From Caprella mutica (Eukaryota; Arthropoda; Malacostraca; Amphipoda; Caprellidae): DNA of 64,000 nt. The translations under genes and the position numbers were made by a program. Numbering within the stretch: the first letter of the stretch is position 1; each line of letters starts with the position of its first letter. The DNA lies in contig CANNZV010000123.1 in assembly GCA_947561585.1 (NCBI GenBank), positions 372,001 through 436,000 on the forward strand. The letters are read 5' to 3'. Of this stretch, positions 22,885 through 35,689 are shown in pieces. Below the pieces are notes generated by a model. It was not told the origin of the DNA and ran no database searches. It saw nothing but the letters and a program-made list of their open reading frames with translations.

Positions 22885-25800
22885 CTGGAATAGAATATAC
22901 AGTTTAGTTTAAAAAAATTCTATACAAGAATCTATAAAGGCAATATTTTTAATTTTTCTATAATGAAGACTCACCTTCCAGTTGTTCTGCCAGAAACACT
23001 CTCTTCTCTATGACCGTAAAAGTTTTCAGATTCTTGGTGGTTCACATCATATTGGAAATTATAATCCATAGATTGCATGATGTTATTGTTTGTTGCAGGT
23101 ACTCCGGAACTCGCAAAAGAATTTTGATGATTATTTGATCGCACTGGACTTGTGCTTGCAGTCGTTTGTGGTTGATTTCCTCTTTGTGGTTGATTTCCAC
23201 TTTGAGGTTGATTTCCACTTTGTTGCTGATTTCCTCTTTGTTGCTGATTTCCTCTTTGTGGTAGATTTCCTCTTTGTGGTAGATTTCCTCTTTGTTGCTG
23301 ATTTCCTCTTTGTGGTAGATTTCCTCCTTGTGGTAGATTTCCTCTTTGTGGTAGATTTCCTCTTTGTGGTAGATTTCCTCCTTGTGGTTGATTTTCTCCT
23401 TGTGGTACTCTTCCTCTTCCTCCTCTTCCTGGACTCAAATTTTGTTGAAAATTATCGACACTTTCGACTAAATTTACACTGTCTTCAACAAATTGTGGTT
23501 CATATTCTGGAGAAACATTCTGAGGCTGTTGTACATTCACTGCTTGATTTTGATTACTTGGGCTGTCGAGACTTATTTGAGAACCAAAGTTTAATTGATC
23601 TTGGATGGAATTGGAACTTTGCCCTACTCTATTTTGCTGATTGCTTTCAGATGGATTATCGAAACGAATATTACCGATAGCATTGGCAGCATCTGGTAAG
23701 GCGAAATCAGTTGTTGGATATTCCGTGAATCCTTGGACAGGGGTGAATTGATCTGCACTGTTGAGTTCTGCATTCTGAATATTATGGGAATTAATAATTT
23801 CCTCTCTTGGTCCAGTAGGGTTTAATAAGTTTTGGAAATTCTGTTCATTGACATTAGAATTCAGTAAGTCATTTGTGTTTGGAGCATAAGTGTGATCAAC
23901 CTCAGAATAAGAAGGTGTAGTGGAAGAGTATTCCGATTCGAGAAATGGAATGAAAGTTGGTGGATTTGGAAAATCAGTAGTGTCTGTCACTGAATTATCA
24001 TTGAAATTGCTTTGGAAACCTCTTGGAAAAGATTCATCAGTTATTTGGTCGTTCGAATGCGTAGCCAGATTGTTTTCAAATGCACTTACATCTTGAAAGG
24101 TGAATGGTTGAAGAGATGGTGAGTCTTGAGATGGTGCCTCATTGTGTTCAGCACTTGGAGTCACGATTGGTTTTTGCAAAGAAGTACCATGCTCTACAGG
24201 ATTCACCTCTGTTAAAACTTCACTTGAAAATGATAATTGTTGATCATTCGATGGTGCCTGATTGCTTGCTGAGTTAGTCTCACTCGATCTAAATGGATTA
24301 TTTGTTCTGTCTCTTACAGCTTGGCGGAAAAGAAATTCACCGTTAGCGGGTGTTTCGTAATTGTATCTTCTTCTCTGCGGCGCACCAGTTGTAAGTGCTG
24401 CCACGCAGACAACAAGAAGTAGTCCAACCTGTGAAATATTAGTGGGGCATTAGTCAATGGAAATTATATTAACTGGTAGTATAATATTAAACTTGATCCT
24501 TCAATAATTTTTCAAAATAAATTGCTATGTTTCTAGCATCACGTTTTCTCTTGTCTATAGTTTACATTTATAATTATTTTCAGAATGATATATTTAACTG
24601 AGAAAACAATTTACAGGTGTTCTATTTATGATTCTCGTGTGTTTCTTGACTTTAAAGTGATAGTAGGACTTGTCCAAGAGAAATCGTGACTCAAGTAACA
24701 AGAAATAACAGAAACTGAAAGTGAATTGATTACCTATAAGGAAATTGATCTACCTATAAATTGGACCAACTTAAATTTAACAGGCAGCATAAAGTTCACT
24801 ATAACAATACTATAAACTATTTGATCGGTATATCATGGTAGTTTCTGAGGGTAGTTCGTGACTTCAATCATAGTAGAGTCCCAATGAACAAGTCTCGTGA
24901 TTGAAATTTGAAATCTACTTTCTTCTTTGAAGCTCAACAGAATTATGATTTATTAATACTTTGTGCCCAAAGCAGTCATTGCACAATACTAATAATCATA
25001 ACTGCTGTCGAAGATGTCACGAATGGAATGATCTCAAGAACCATTTACCTATATTTTGCATTATCACTCTCCCTCCCTTGTCGTGATTAACAAACTCCTA
25101 CAAACCTAACCGTTCGTGATCTTAGGGATGAAGTCATACTCATGCTTCTATTTGTTCTCGATTCTACACCGTGTTTGTGTGTATTTATTATGAAGTAGTT
25201 TAATTAATCCCTGATAGAGGGATATGACGCAGCATTAAAAGAGCAAGTGCTTTCTTTCTTAATCTTTGGTGGCACCGCATAACTTTCTCTTTGGTATTTG
25301 GCATCCGATTTGAACATTGTTAAATAGGAATAAATTGAATTTAACACATAATATAAAATATTATGATTAAAAGTGATATTATAGTCAAAGCACAATTGAC
25401 GGACATATAGGGTGTAGGATCTATCTCACATTTGTGAATAAAAAGGTCTAAATAAATCATTTAGCCGATATAAAATTCTGAAACTGGTAGACAGAACCTA
25501 TACCCTACATGCCCTTCAATTGTACATGTGCAAAATGACAAGGAACTCATCGTTTCAGAGCAATTAAATCTGCAAAATGAAAAGATTCTCTTCATTTCAT
25601 GGCATATTTTGTGGTAGGAAATAAAGTGACAGGAAGAAGAAGATAGAGAACAACTTGAACTCTAAAGTCATCCACCATGATGTGTATGTAAGAAGCGAGA
25701 GTTGTAACCTCATGTTTAGTGATAAATGAATGTATATACTGTGAGCTGTTGCATAAGATATATTCAGGTTTTAATTTACTTTTCTTTCAAAATTGCCAAG

Positions 25801-28800
25801 TAACAATTTTTTTAATTTGTTCTACATAATATTGAATTTTAATTATAAACTTGAATCGAAATTAAATTATTCTTGGCATATGTCAATAATTTACTAAATT
25901 ATTTAACTGTATTTTTATCTTTAACTAGTGGCAAATAATGTCAGCAATAAAGTGCTTTTAATTTTTAAACTGATTCCTAAATCTCTCAACCAGTTGCAGT
26001 TTTGACACCAGTTTTCGACTCCACGGTCATCCACTTTGTCTTCCCAATGCTTATCATAGACTTGTAGCTTCTCTAAGCCTGATCATACTTTCGAAAAAGT
26101 TAAGGTGCTTAATGGTTCTATATAGCAGTCAATTAGTAATCCTTATGACTACATTCAACTCTCTAATCACTAGTTTGGCACCTTGGGACGTGATGTCTCA
26201 CGAAGGAAAGCTTTTTAGCTCACAAATTACGAGCTGTGTATGGTCTGCATAAACTTATCTCAATGTTGAATATATGTTCTTAATACTTCTTGATTGCTTT
26301 AAGAAAGTAGTAAAAAACCGGTATACTTCATTAGCAGTTTACTAATAGGCCTCATTTAATTGTCTAATATTAATAAGTTGAACTGTAAAGTTTGCAGTAA
26401 ATTAAAATGATATTTTAAAGCTTTCGTTGATTATTTAAAATCTCAAGAATATATCGAGTACTTATTTACCTTATTATTTATTATGATTACTACTTTATTT
26501 ATTGAATGAAACTGAAATCTTATACTAACTATCATAGAAATCATATTATACCTATTGTATATTGCATAAGGTATTCATGTATATAATCAAATTATTTTTA
26601 TTATGAAGTTCAAATTTATTATATAAGAATGAAAACAAATTTCTATTAAATTTTATAAAATTACATGAGCAGACCAACAAATATATATATTTGTATTGTA
26701 ATGAAGCTATTCTATTAATTATTTATTGTTCATAAGATTTGTTTTCTATGGTTTTAATTATTTTAAAGAATATTATTGCAGTAACTTATAATCAAAATTA
26801 AATATATATCTCTATCGAAATAAAGAACGATATTAACATAATATTAATAACGATGCTATTCCACAGGAAATTTGTTAATATTATATGAAATAAAGATATG
26901 TAAAATATAATAAATACATTTTCTTATTCATTCCTTCTTACTTTTACATTTAAATCTACTGATTCATTAGTGAAAGAACAGTCAAGAAATATACTATTAA
27001 ATGTACAACTAATTTGTATTTATTATAATGGGCTGAATAGGTTTCTTTTAAGCCTATCAAATTTATTAAAAGCTTTAACAAAAGGAAATACTTTCAGCGA
27101 TAAATAACTATTGTACATGAAACATAATTCTATTTAGTAAAGCTTGGCAAAATTCTTCCATGTGGATCAATTGTTTGCTTGTATTAGTATTAATGTATAA
27201 AATATAAATATTAACTTTGACTTTCTGTTTTAACGGGTATGTTCTGAGTTATCGGATGGTTTCATATTTTCGACATCGTCTTCACAAAAGCTTTCAAAAA
27301 ATATTTATTTTTTAAAATATTATATAGTTTTTTTTCATGTTCAGAAACATTTTTCATCAATTATGCAAGCTATTTGGTATAACTATTTCATATGAGCACT
27401 ATATTCCAAGATATTAAAACCGATTAACCGAATAGTTTTTCCAATCGAGTCCACGCATTTCACTCTACCGAAGCGTGCAAACCAGACACCTAAAATGGCA
27501 TCGATAAAGCACAGGTCAAGCAAGCCGTGTTAATGTGCTCTGATACCAACTGTACATGCCGCAAAGAGAGAAATTACGTGAGAGATTTGCTCTGACAGCT
27601 ATATAGGGTTAGGGAATTGCTTGAATTACCTTCAACCAACTGGTAAATACCTGATTTCTTAGATTTTACCATAGGACTAACTTGAGAAAATTTGCAAATA
27701 ATAAGTATCTTATATAACATTGATATCTGTATTTAGTACAATTTGTGTTCTAAACTAGAAAGTCCCAATCGGTCAGCAAAATGTAGTGTTTAACTATAGG
27801 TACAATCAAAGAAAAGTTTATCTGTGATGCATTTTTATATATCTAAAAATTTCTTTTAAAAATTGTGGTAATATAGTAACACATTTCTGAAAATAAATTT
27901 TATTGTTTGTAGTTATTATGAATATGATTTGGATACAATTATCATGATTATTAAATAATTTCTATCAAATTGGATAAATTTTAATATTTCGTTGGGAAGG
28001 AAATGAACAATAAATACGTAATTTTTGATGTAAATTTTTCAATGTTACTGTTATCATTAGGCCTTGGGCACAACTCAATATTTTCTACCAAACGATTGAT
28101 TGAGGCTAAAAATATTTCACCCGATGAACTTACGAAATAACTTTGTGGGTGGCAAAACGATTTAGATTTTCTTCAGTCTATCGAGTTATTTTGCCGATCG
28201 AAGGGAAAGTCGCATTCGATTTAGTCATCAGGTGATGTGTTGTTTTATTTGTTGTTTTGTGGATGAGCAAAATGAATGGAATTCTACAGTTGAAAACATT
28301 AATATAATTATACTGTATAATATATTATATCAATACAAAAATTTCATTTACGAAATATCGGTCGTAGTTTCACATCTTCGGTTACATAAGAATTTTTCTA
28401 TAATACTTATTTAATTTCAATTGGTTTCCATGATAATATGTAATATGTACAGGTATCATAGATACAAAGTAAAATTAAAATTAAAAACTGATCATAACAT
28501 AACTTTTTGCCATATGACCGAAGATGTGAAATCGACCGATAATTCGTAAATAAAGTATTTGGATATTTCTGAGATTACATACATATATTATTCCTATCTA
28601 ATAAATTTAATTCACTGCATAGTGGTGAGTCAATGCATTATGCATACGTGAAACAAGTCAGTCAGTCTGTCTGTCTACCTGTCTGTCTGTCTGTCTGTCT
28701 GAAGGTACAGACAGCAACTATTCACGCTGTAATTCCGTGAAAGGTTTCCAAATTAGAAACCACAAAGATTTATTTAATAATACTATTTAACTTGACTGAC

Positions 28801-31800
28801 ACTTTGGTAGGCGATGTTTCTTTGATTATCTTTTGTTCCAACCTATCGGTTGGTGAGGGTAAATTAAGAGTTACTGAACGGTTCCACATTTTCGATCACA
28901 TAAAAAAAGTATATTTTAGAAATGTTTTTATATGATCAATGAATTGAAGCCGTCCGATAACTCGGAACTTTCACAATGTATTCAATTATGTTCATAATCT
29001 CAATTATTGAAATGTGTTGATAAAATTGCCCAATAATTACAATAGTTAATGCAACAATTCGTATTTTCACTGTAAGAGATAACGATAATATACAACATTT
29101 CAAATATTTATATTGTTTTTATTTATTATTTTGTTCGCAAACTTATAAAGTATTCTACAAATATCAAATTTGGGTGAATAATCGCATCATTTACTAGTAA
29201 TAATGATATTTGTTTTATAATATCAGTTAATCAAATAGAAACTCTACCAAAAATATCATGCACATAATTTCAATTTAAAGTTCACATAGCTCGTCATTAC
29301 CAATTATATATAAACTTTAATTGTATTTAAATGGTGTTTGTTGATTCAATTAACGGGAGTAGCATTTATCGATAGAGTCTTATATTCTACATCAGATAAT
29401 CACTGCTAATTTATCAGTCTTTTGTTAGTGCATTGATAGAAGCTTTCACACGGTCTGACTGCATAAAACTTTGCACCATCATCTTTTGCATCTTTTACCC
29501 AAGATAAAATTATAATCGCTGTCACGCAAATGGGGCCAATGAAAAGATAAGTAATTATCAGATGAAATCATCAAGGATATTATGAATATTTAAGTGAAGG
29601 TTGCTTGAATATTTTAAAAATATTACCGCTGGTAATTTGTTAATAGGATTTTTTTATGAGGTAGTTAGTGCATTTTTTTAGATATTCTGAAATAGCATAA
29701 TTGCATACTACTTTCACATGCTTATTATTATATATTTATTCTCTGACATTCCCCATGCAAGGTATTCCTAGAATGCTATTTCCAAAACTCGTTCCATTAA
29801 GCATGTCTTTCATATCTTTTTACCAGAGATTGAAGATCTGAATACGTTTGATTCAGTAACATTTATACTGGTTATTGTCAAGCTATGTGCATCTTCAAAC
29901 TCTCTACTTTGTGGTTTTTTATATAATGAATTGCTTCAAAACAATTGAAATGAAAGTATACTTCAGGACAACATTTTAATAGCCGTTAGTGTCATTTTAT
30001 GCTCTAATAATCGTGACTATGACCCATATTGCAGCATTGTGGCCAGTTTTTTATATTTTATGAACAGGAATATTGTTTATTGTGTGAATATTGTTTTTAA
30101 CATTCTTATCATTTTAAATATAAACTCTAAACTATAAATTTGACAGGTTTATTTGAACTATATTAAAATAATATTGCACAAATTCAAACAGCAAAACATT
30201 CTCGCTGAATATATAAATCAATTTGAACTTATAAACTTATATTGCTAACCTTGTTTACTAAAAAATGAGGTGTAATTAAAATTACAATTTAGAATTAGCG
30301 TTGAAATTATATGGTTATTTAATGACTAGGTAAATTATGAATTGCAATTTAGGTTATTACAAGATAATTAAAAGCAAGTTGTAGGAGCTTTACATGCTTT
30401 GTAGTGAGAATAGCATTGGAAAGTGAGAGGGAAAAGAAAGAAGGAAGGAAGGAGAAGGAAATTCTTTTGGAACTCATACACCCGCACAACTCAACCAAAT
30501 GAAAGTAAACTAGACAAGAACGGTGGGTAAGTACTAGACAAGAACGCTGGGTAAGTACTAGACACGTTCGGTGAATAAGTGCTAGACAAGAACAGTGTGT
30601 AAGTACTAGAAAAGTACGATGGACAAGTACTAGTTAAGTACGGTGATGCTTAAATAGAAACATGAACATTATGATAACGTATATCAATATTTCTGTAATT
30701 CGTAGGACTTTAAATTTTCAATTTATTTTGACTTGATAACTGGATAATTAAAGTTATGTCTTTAACGATTTGAAATTATTTCATAGATTGTTTTAAATAT
30801 AACTAGTAGTACTTTAATATCTGGAAATATATTCTTTCTTTTTGTAAAGAAAATATAAAAAGTATGTATAAAAAAAATATCACAACACATATATGTCCCA
30901 CTTATATTTTTATCTATTTTAACTGGCATTATCATAGATGCGCATTTATATCTCTAAACAAGATTATTATTTTATTCAATGTAGTGTTTAATATACAGAG
31001 AATTAGTAATACATGTACTTAGTAATTCGTGCAATTTACTCTCTCAAATGACGCTATATAACCATTTCTAAAATTATTATTAATTTTATATTTGTTCATA
31101 ACATTTGTTCACAAACCGATAACATTAAAAATATTCGATTTATTGATATTATAGCTCATATTTTTGTATTCATTAGCAATTTAATATATATTCATGAATG
31201 TAATCTCAACAATATGAATGCATCTCTTTTGTAAATATTGCTTACCTAATTCAGTATCAGTTATTTGCTACACTGGGAATTATTCCAATGAATATTGATT
31301 AAAACTTCATTTAATAGTTCTGGTTTATTGACTTTCGAGATAACCAGTTAGGGTCATTTTATTACTTTATTTGAACAAAAAGTACTTTAATTCTAGACGA
31401 TTTCTTTGCTTTTAATAATGTTATATACTTTACATCTTACTCCCCATGGCACTTGTTTAACTTCCTTATATTTGACCTCACTTTTCTTATTTCGACCTTT
31501 AGTTCTTTCTTTGACTTAGAGAGATCATTTTATGACCTCATATTCAAGTTATCTTTCTGCTTCTTTAACATTTTTCTTGTTTCAAGCCTTTCTATTCGTT
31601 ACAGTTCTCCTTGTTCTGATGTGTACTTTTTAACCTTCTCGACTCTTTCTCCCACAGATACCCCCATACTTTTTAATGTATTGTCACCTAACAGAAGGTG
31701 TTTTTGCCCTTTGTGTACTAGTGACAATCACGAGTACCAGAAGTTGTATTCTCAAACCTGATATCCAGTGGAAGAAACTAGCTGTTAAAATATGATCGTT

Positions 31801-32279
31801 CGGTTATTTACTATAAGATGTATTTTGATTGAATTTGTCTATGGTTACACTAGTAATTTCAATGATTATATATGTTTAAATTCAGAGTGCTAACTTGGGA
31901 AGTAGATGTGTAAAATAATTAATTAATTTGAAGAGTGTAAACGATCACAATTCACCGTAAGTAAATCATATTTAATATGAATGTTGTCATAGAAAATGAA
32001 GATTGTAAGTCCCTAATTGACTAATTATATCTTGTAAATGTAATATTGTTCCAAGAAAATATATTTCCTTCATATCAATATATAGGTAATTTTTAATGCA
32101 AGTTATAAGAAAAAAAAAAAAAATTTTAATTAAATCTATATCTCACTTTCTATATCCTTTGAGTGATTTTATAAAAAAACTATTCTTTACATTTCTGAAT
32201 TTCATTCAAACACCCAATTTATTCCTGAATTATTTCCTCTAATGTTTGACACAATCTAAGTTCACTTCCTTACCTTCAT
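19725..32279 (-). CDS. Large resilin-like cuticle protein with split RR chitin-binding domain (3 exons)
   Basis: Join of 32274-32279, 22975-24428 and 19725-22884: 4620 nt, 1539 residues plus stop. Exon 1 encodes only Met-Lys and ends ATGAAG before donor GTAAGG. Exon 2 opens with the rest of the signal peptide (VGLLLVVCVAALTTGA), phase 0. The RR domain (residues ~456-522) is cut by the 90-bp intron 2: NFQYDV and YGHREE in exon 2, then YYVMLPDTRLM, VDYFADATGYHP and FEGEAKYP in exon 3. RR domains bind chitin in insect cuticle. The rest is Gln/Asn/Ser-rich and disordered: ~6-residue RGNLPQ-type repeats at ~335-419 and ~14 copies of a 12-residue repeat (SQNFDTASQTPH) at ~1069-1235. This architecture, low-complexity arms around an RR domain, is that of resilin-like structural proteins but unusually long. 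Closest relative here is the gene at 42588-46817. Exon 1 is assigned from frame, phase, promoter and analogy with that gene; exons 2-3 are firm. Confidence 0.8.
20640..21170. repeat. 36-bp coding tandem repeat (~14 units)
   Basis: In-frame minisatellite within exon 3 encoding a 12-residue unit SQNFDTASQTPH. Units are nearly identical at DNA level, with third-base changes (tgtatc/tgtgtc, tttgtg/tttgag) shared between neighbours, which points to recent unequal exchange. Because the period is a multiple of three, long open frames appear on the other strand too; these are not genes. Confidence 0.95.
22975..24428 (-). CDS. Exon 2 of the large cuticle gene
   Basis: Acceptor tatttcacag precedes 24428; donor GTGAGT follows 22975. 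Encodes most of the signal peptide, a Ser/Asn/Gln-rich segment, a RGNLPQ-type repeat block and the first half of the RR domain. Frame is open throughout. It ends two bases into a codon, matching the one-base start of exon 3. Confidence 0.93.
23180..23430. repeat. 18-bp coding tandem repeat (RGNLPQ-type, ~13 units)
   Basis: Degenerate units encoding RGNLPQ, RGNQQQ or GGNLPQ within exon 2, in frame with the gene. Confidence 0.9.
28348..28549. repeat. Foldback element, family B (copy 1)
   Basis: Left arm TTACGAAATATCGGTCG with TTTCACATCTTCGGT; right arm ACCGAAGATGTGAAA with CGACCGATAATTCGTAA. Divergent interior. Confidence 0.75.
28658..28702. repeat. CTGT tetranucleotide microsatellite
   Basis: About ten CTGT/TCTG units with one interruption (ctacc). 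Confidence 0.95.
28857..28971. repeat. Foldback element, family B (copy 2, degenerate)
   Basis: Left arm GAGTTACTGAACGGTTCCAC...TTTTCGATCACATAA; right arm TATGATCAATGAATTG, CCGTCCGATAACTCGGAACTT. Confidence 0.6.
30511..30651. repeat. 24-bp degenerate tandem repeat (~6 units)
   Basis: Units of the form TACTAGACAAGAACGGTG plus GGTAAG with substitutions. Confidence 0.85.
31440..31770 (-). pseudogene. Decayed Lys-rich reading frame, possibly from a mobile element
   Basis: On the minus strand a frame reads LLLGDNTLKSMGVSVGERVE then a Lys/Glu-rich coiled-coil-like stretch, broken by several stops. A LLLGD-type start is found in accessory proteins of some insect retroelements, but this is only a resemblance. 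The plus-strand open frame over the same bases is its pyrimidine-rich mirror. Low certainty. Confidence 0.25.
32274..32279 (-). CDS. Two-codon first exon (Met-Lys) of the large cuticle gene
   Basis: ATGAAG followed by donor GTAAGG, ~130 bases downstream of a TATA box. Joining it to exon 2 at 24428 keeps frame (phase 0) and gives a classic signal peptide start MKVGLLLVVCVAA. The paralogous gene has the same ATGAAG exon at 46812-46817. The assignment is inference, since nothing else in the 7.8-kb intron gives a better start. Confidence 0.65.
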
Positions 32280-32404
32280 TCTGGTTTGTCCTTATAGTTC
32301 ACTATAGTAATATCCTTTATCCTGAGAGTTCGTTAGCGGGATGTTCGTTTTTGTCGTATCGCTGGGAGGTTACCTGCTGACCTGTTCGAAAGGAGGACTC
32401 GATT

Positions 32405-32445
32405 GGCACTGGAATGATGTCTGCGCACGTGTGCTTATATAGGGG
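32405..32445 (-). promoter_or_regulatory. TATA promoter of the large cuticle gene
   Basis: CCTATATAAG on the minus strand at 32434-32442, with initiator-like TCATTC / CCAGTG about 26-31 bases downstream (32410-32415). It sits in a markedly GC-richer island (32330-32580). The paralogous gene has the same CCTATATAAG box. The island also carries a plus-strand open frame (32414-32689), which I do not regard as a gene. Confidence 0.65.
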
Positions 32446-32977
32446 CACTGCGCAATGTCACTGCGCATCATACCTACCGGCACACTCACGCGTTCAAAAA
32501 ACGTGCAGTCAACGAGTTAGTCACCGTAAAAAACGTTCGAGCGTCGGATATCTTTTTGACTCTAGCGAAATGGCTCCGGAAGATGATTTATTGAGACTGA
32601 GTGTTTCCTATTATTTTGCAGTGATTGGTGGTTCGCCCTTAAAATCTTATGAATTTAATTTACATTTTAAAAACATCAATTATTATTGAGTAATCTGTAA
32701 AACGCTTACTGGAGTTTTGTTTAACTTGTTTTGTGTCTTCACATTAAGTATTTTTGATTTTAAATTGATGGAAAAAAGCTTTCAAAACTGATATAACATA
32801 ATCAACATCATAATAATTATTCTACTATTTTTCAATTAACAAAATATATTTTAGTTATTTTTACAATTCGTATTTTTGTTGTATATTCAGATTGATCAAA
32901 TTTGTGAGAATTCAATTATGAATATAAAATGTTTTCTCTTTCTATAATAGAATTAGTAAACCGTCATGTTCCATGTT

Positions 32978-33119
32978 ACACTAGGGTAAGTTCCAAATAA
33001 TGGGTCAGTACTACATCTTATTAGATAACACTGTGTAATAATATTAATTTTTATATCGTTTTTTCTTATATGTCTGAAAATGTAGTACTGACCCATAATT
33101 TGGAACTTACCCTAGTGTT
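32978..33119. repeat. Foldback element, family B (copy 3)
   Basis: Arms ACACTAGGGTAAGTTCCAAA and TTTGGAACTTACCCTAGTGT, continuing through GGGTCAGTACTACAT and its complement. The interior ATTAGATAACACTGTG is shared with the copy at 63755-63969. Confidence 0.9.
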
Positions 33120-33529
33120 TATATACTTTTAATTTTAATTTTTATTCGATTTTATTAAACTCCTCACAAATTAAATCGCAGAGAATAGCTAAAGATAAAA
33201 TGAGATATCCCATATAATATGTTTAAAACTTGAGGGATAAAAGTGAAAAAAAGGAATAAAAGGAATAGTTAAAAAAAACATGGTAGGGAAAGTTTTAAAA
33301 GAAGTTAAGAACTAGTTAATAAATTGGCTATATTTATTACATAAAATCACCACAATATCTTTTCTACCATGCCTACATTATCATAGAATGAACTTTTAAT
33401 GAATTTAATTAAAAAATAACTACAAGGGCTATCAAATTTTAAAAGTTAAAGATTGATGAACATTTCAATGGTAAAAATTAAAGAAACACGATTGACACTG
33501 TATTTTACTTTTAAATTATTGCATACAAT

Positions 33530-34350
33530 TTAATTCATTAAAATTTGTATTTCATTAGTGTGGACATTGTCGGTTTTTCCATAGATAATAATTGACTGGA
33601 TAATTATTGAGTAGGCAAGTGAATGGTAAATTGTACTAAGGGCAGGTCTATTGAGGAAAGGTGAAGCTGCATAACTACTGCCTTGTATTCGGCTAAGTCT
33701 ATTGCAAATATGGGTAAAATGGCTAGAAAATTGGAGTTTGTTGTCGATTAAAACTCCTATATATCTAAAATCTTCCACCCATTAGAGTAAAACTTTATTA
33801 AAATATACAGGTTGATAGGATGCTGGTTGAGCATCAGTTTTGTTTTCGCAGTATTTGGGGTCAATTTGTTCATAGATAAAATAAACTTTGCAGTTCTTCG
33901 ATAAAATGGACAAGTTTAAAAAAGTAGTTTCAATAAAATCAGATCTAGAAAAATAAAATACATCGTCATCAGCAAACAATGTACATTCAATTCCTAGGTT
34001 TTTACTAAAATAGTAAAATTACATGTCATTGATAAAAATATTAAAAATTGTATGCGAAATTACCGAACCTTGAGTGAGACCTACATTGATAGTTCTAAAA
34101 GTTGATTTTGATTCATTGATCTGAGCATATTTTTTCTATTATTAAAATAACACATTAAAAAATCCTTTCCATGTCCTCTAAAACCATAATGACAAAGTTT
34201 TGATTAAAAAATGTCCAATTCTATTGTATCATTTTTTTTTCGAATTGTTACAATATTCTGTCTGCCAGATTTAAAAATAGGGATGACTTTAGGTACTTTA
34301 CAAACATCCGGGGAAATGCTATTCATAAAAATAGTATAAAACTAGTATAT
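33530..34350 (-). pseudogene. Decayed LINE (non-LTR) reverse transcriptase
   Basis: Successive RT motifs are readable on the minus strand across frames, 5' to 3': CKVPKVIPIFKSG (near 34290), LCHYGFRGHGKDFL (near 34180), NVGLTQGSV with FNIFINDM (near 34070-34020), MFADDDVFYFSRSDF (the YxDD-type catalytic box as FADD, near 33975) and the thumb/connection motif FRYIGVLIDNKLQFSSHF (near 33760). This order is diagnostic of a LINE reverse transcriptase of the Jockey-like assembly. Frameshifts and stops separate the blocks; no endonuclease or poly(A) tail was identified. A dead insertion just upstream of the large cuticle gene promoter. Confidence 0.85.
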
Positions 34351-35204
34351 GCCGGATGAAATTAAATACCATATGAAAATTTCAAAATGTTAAGGAGCAG
34401 CATCATATTAAAATATATTAATAGCCCTTTTAATTAGATTGCCTTCTGTATTTTTTTTGACCTTACCGGTTTACCCTAAGTGTTCTTTTATTTCTACTCT
34501 ACATCTGACAGAAAATTAAGCTGGGCCCAAAGAAGATCAAAATATATGGGTTTCTATGTAACATGCCCCTCCATAACTTTCTGAAATATTTGATAATATC
34601 GATATTAACATCTATTTTATTTGCATTTATCTTACTCTACTCTTTTACTAAATTTCTTTCACTTTCATTATTCGTTTCTCTTTGTTTTCTCTTCCTCTTT
34701 CCCTCTGTTTATTGTAATTTCATGTCCCATTTATCGGTCTTTTGTCTCAGTGTCCAAATTAGAACATCCACAGCAAAGTCAGGTCGCATTTCTCTCTCAC
34801 GGGAGAGGCTTCTTTCTGTCACGGAAATAACTATAGTTCCTACAAAGAGTTTTGTCTGCACCTCAAACAGGAACTAATAACAAAGCTGTTAATTGCTATG
34901 GAGGTGATATTGGAACAAAATTTGGAAACTGACCGGCAGAGAAAAAAAGTGAGAGATTTGGCATCATTGAGTACGAATATAGTTTTTTGTTTATATTTAG
35001 TAGAATTACTGTTTGTATGGCCTAACATAAATCATAAATCTAATGAGTTTTTTTATCTTATAGATATAAAAAAAAACTGAAATCAAGACCTTTATGTTGT
35101 GCTTATACGTTACAAATGACACCAAAATGAAAAGTACACTTTTCCATCTACGTTTTCATATTGAGGTTAAATAAAAAAAAATAGTCATCACCTCAGTTAA
35201 GTTT
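34351..35204. other. No gene recognised
   Basis: Short open frames on both strands around 34560-35080 overlap each other and have pyrimidine-rich composition; none is credible. The 5' part may be further LINE remnant. Confidence 0.4.
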
Positions 35205-35361
35205 TAGGGTAAGTTCCAATTTATCGGACAGTTTCACATTTCCAATTATATAATAAAAAATGTACAATTGAAATTACGAGTTAAAATGTTATATAATTAT
35301 ATGATGTTTTCTTATATGATTGGTAATGTGGAACTGTCCGATTACTCGGAACTTACCCTAT
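35205..35361. repeat. Foldback element, family B (copy 4)
   Basis: Arms TAGGGTAAGTTCCAATTTAT, CGGACAGTTTCACATT and complements ending CGGAACTTACCCTA. TA flanks on both sides. Confidence 0.9.
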
Positions 35362-35689
35362 CTTATATAAAGAATGTATGAATATTAGTTATTTTCTGTT
35401 AATAATTACTAAATATTATAATAGAAGTGCACTGCAATATAATATATCAATAATTCACTGAGAATTATCCCCGAAAAGTAGGTGTTATAAATCTTAATTA
35501 TTGGTTCAGTTCCTTTTGTTTCATTTCCTCAAAAGGAAAAACCTTCAAAGAAATCCACTGTTAATTTTTCCCGAATTATATTCCCCATAGTTATTATATC
35601 ACACTTAGTACTTTATTTCTTGCGATTGCAATTTTGTATATCGGTGCTTTACGGTGAAATATCGAACTATCATTTCATTATTGAACTTG

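Larger units (their letters stand above)
24429..32273. other. Intron 1 of the large cuticle gene (7.8 kb)
   Basis: Bounded by donor GTAAGG after the Met-Lys exon and acceptor ttcacag before exon 2. Contents: two family B foldbacks, a CTGT microsatellite, a 24-bp repeat, a degenerate family A half-hairpin near 25250-25290 and a decayed Lys-rich frame at 31440-31770. Otherwise AT-rich without recognised genes. Confidence 0.6.

Noticed and set aside
23090..23680. Plus-strand open frame rich in VDFLF
   Set aside because: Mirror of the RGNLPQ-type coding repeat in exon 2 of the cuticle gene.
25980..26100. Short minus-strand frame reading YDKHWEDKVDDRGVENWCQN
   Set aside because: Looks protein-like but is under 40 codons, bounded by stops, and no acceptor or partner exon fits; treated as chance.
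32414..32689. Plus-strand open frame of 91 codons in a GC-rich island, with TATATAGG just inside it
   Set aside because: The island is better explained as promoter and 5' UTR of the minus-strand cuticle gene: TATA box, initiator, ATGAAG exon and donor all fit on that strand.
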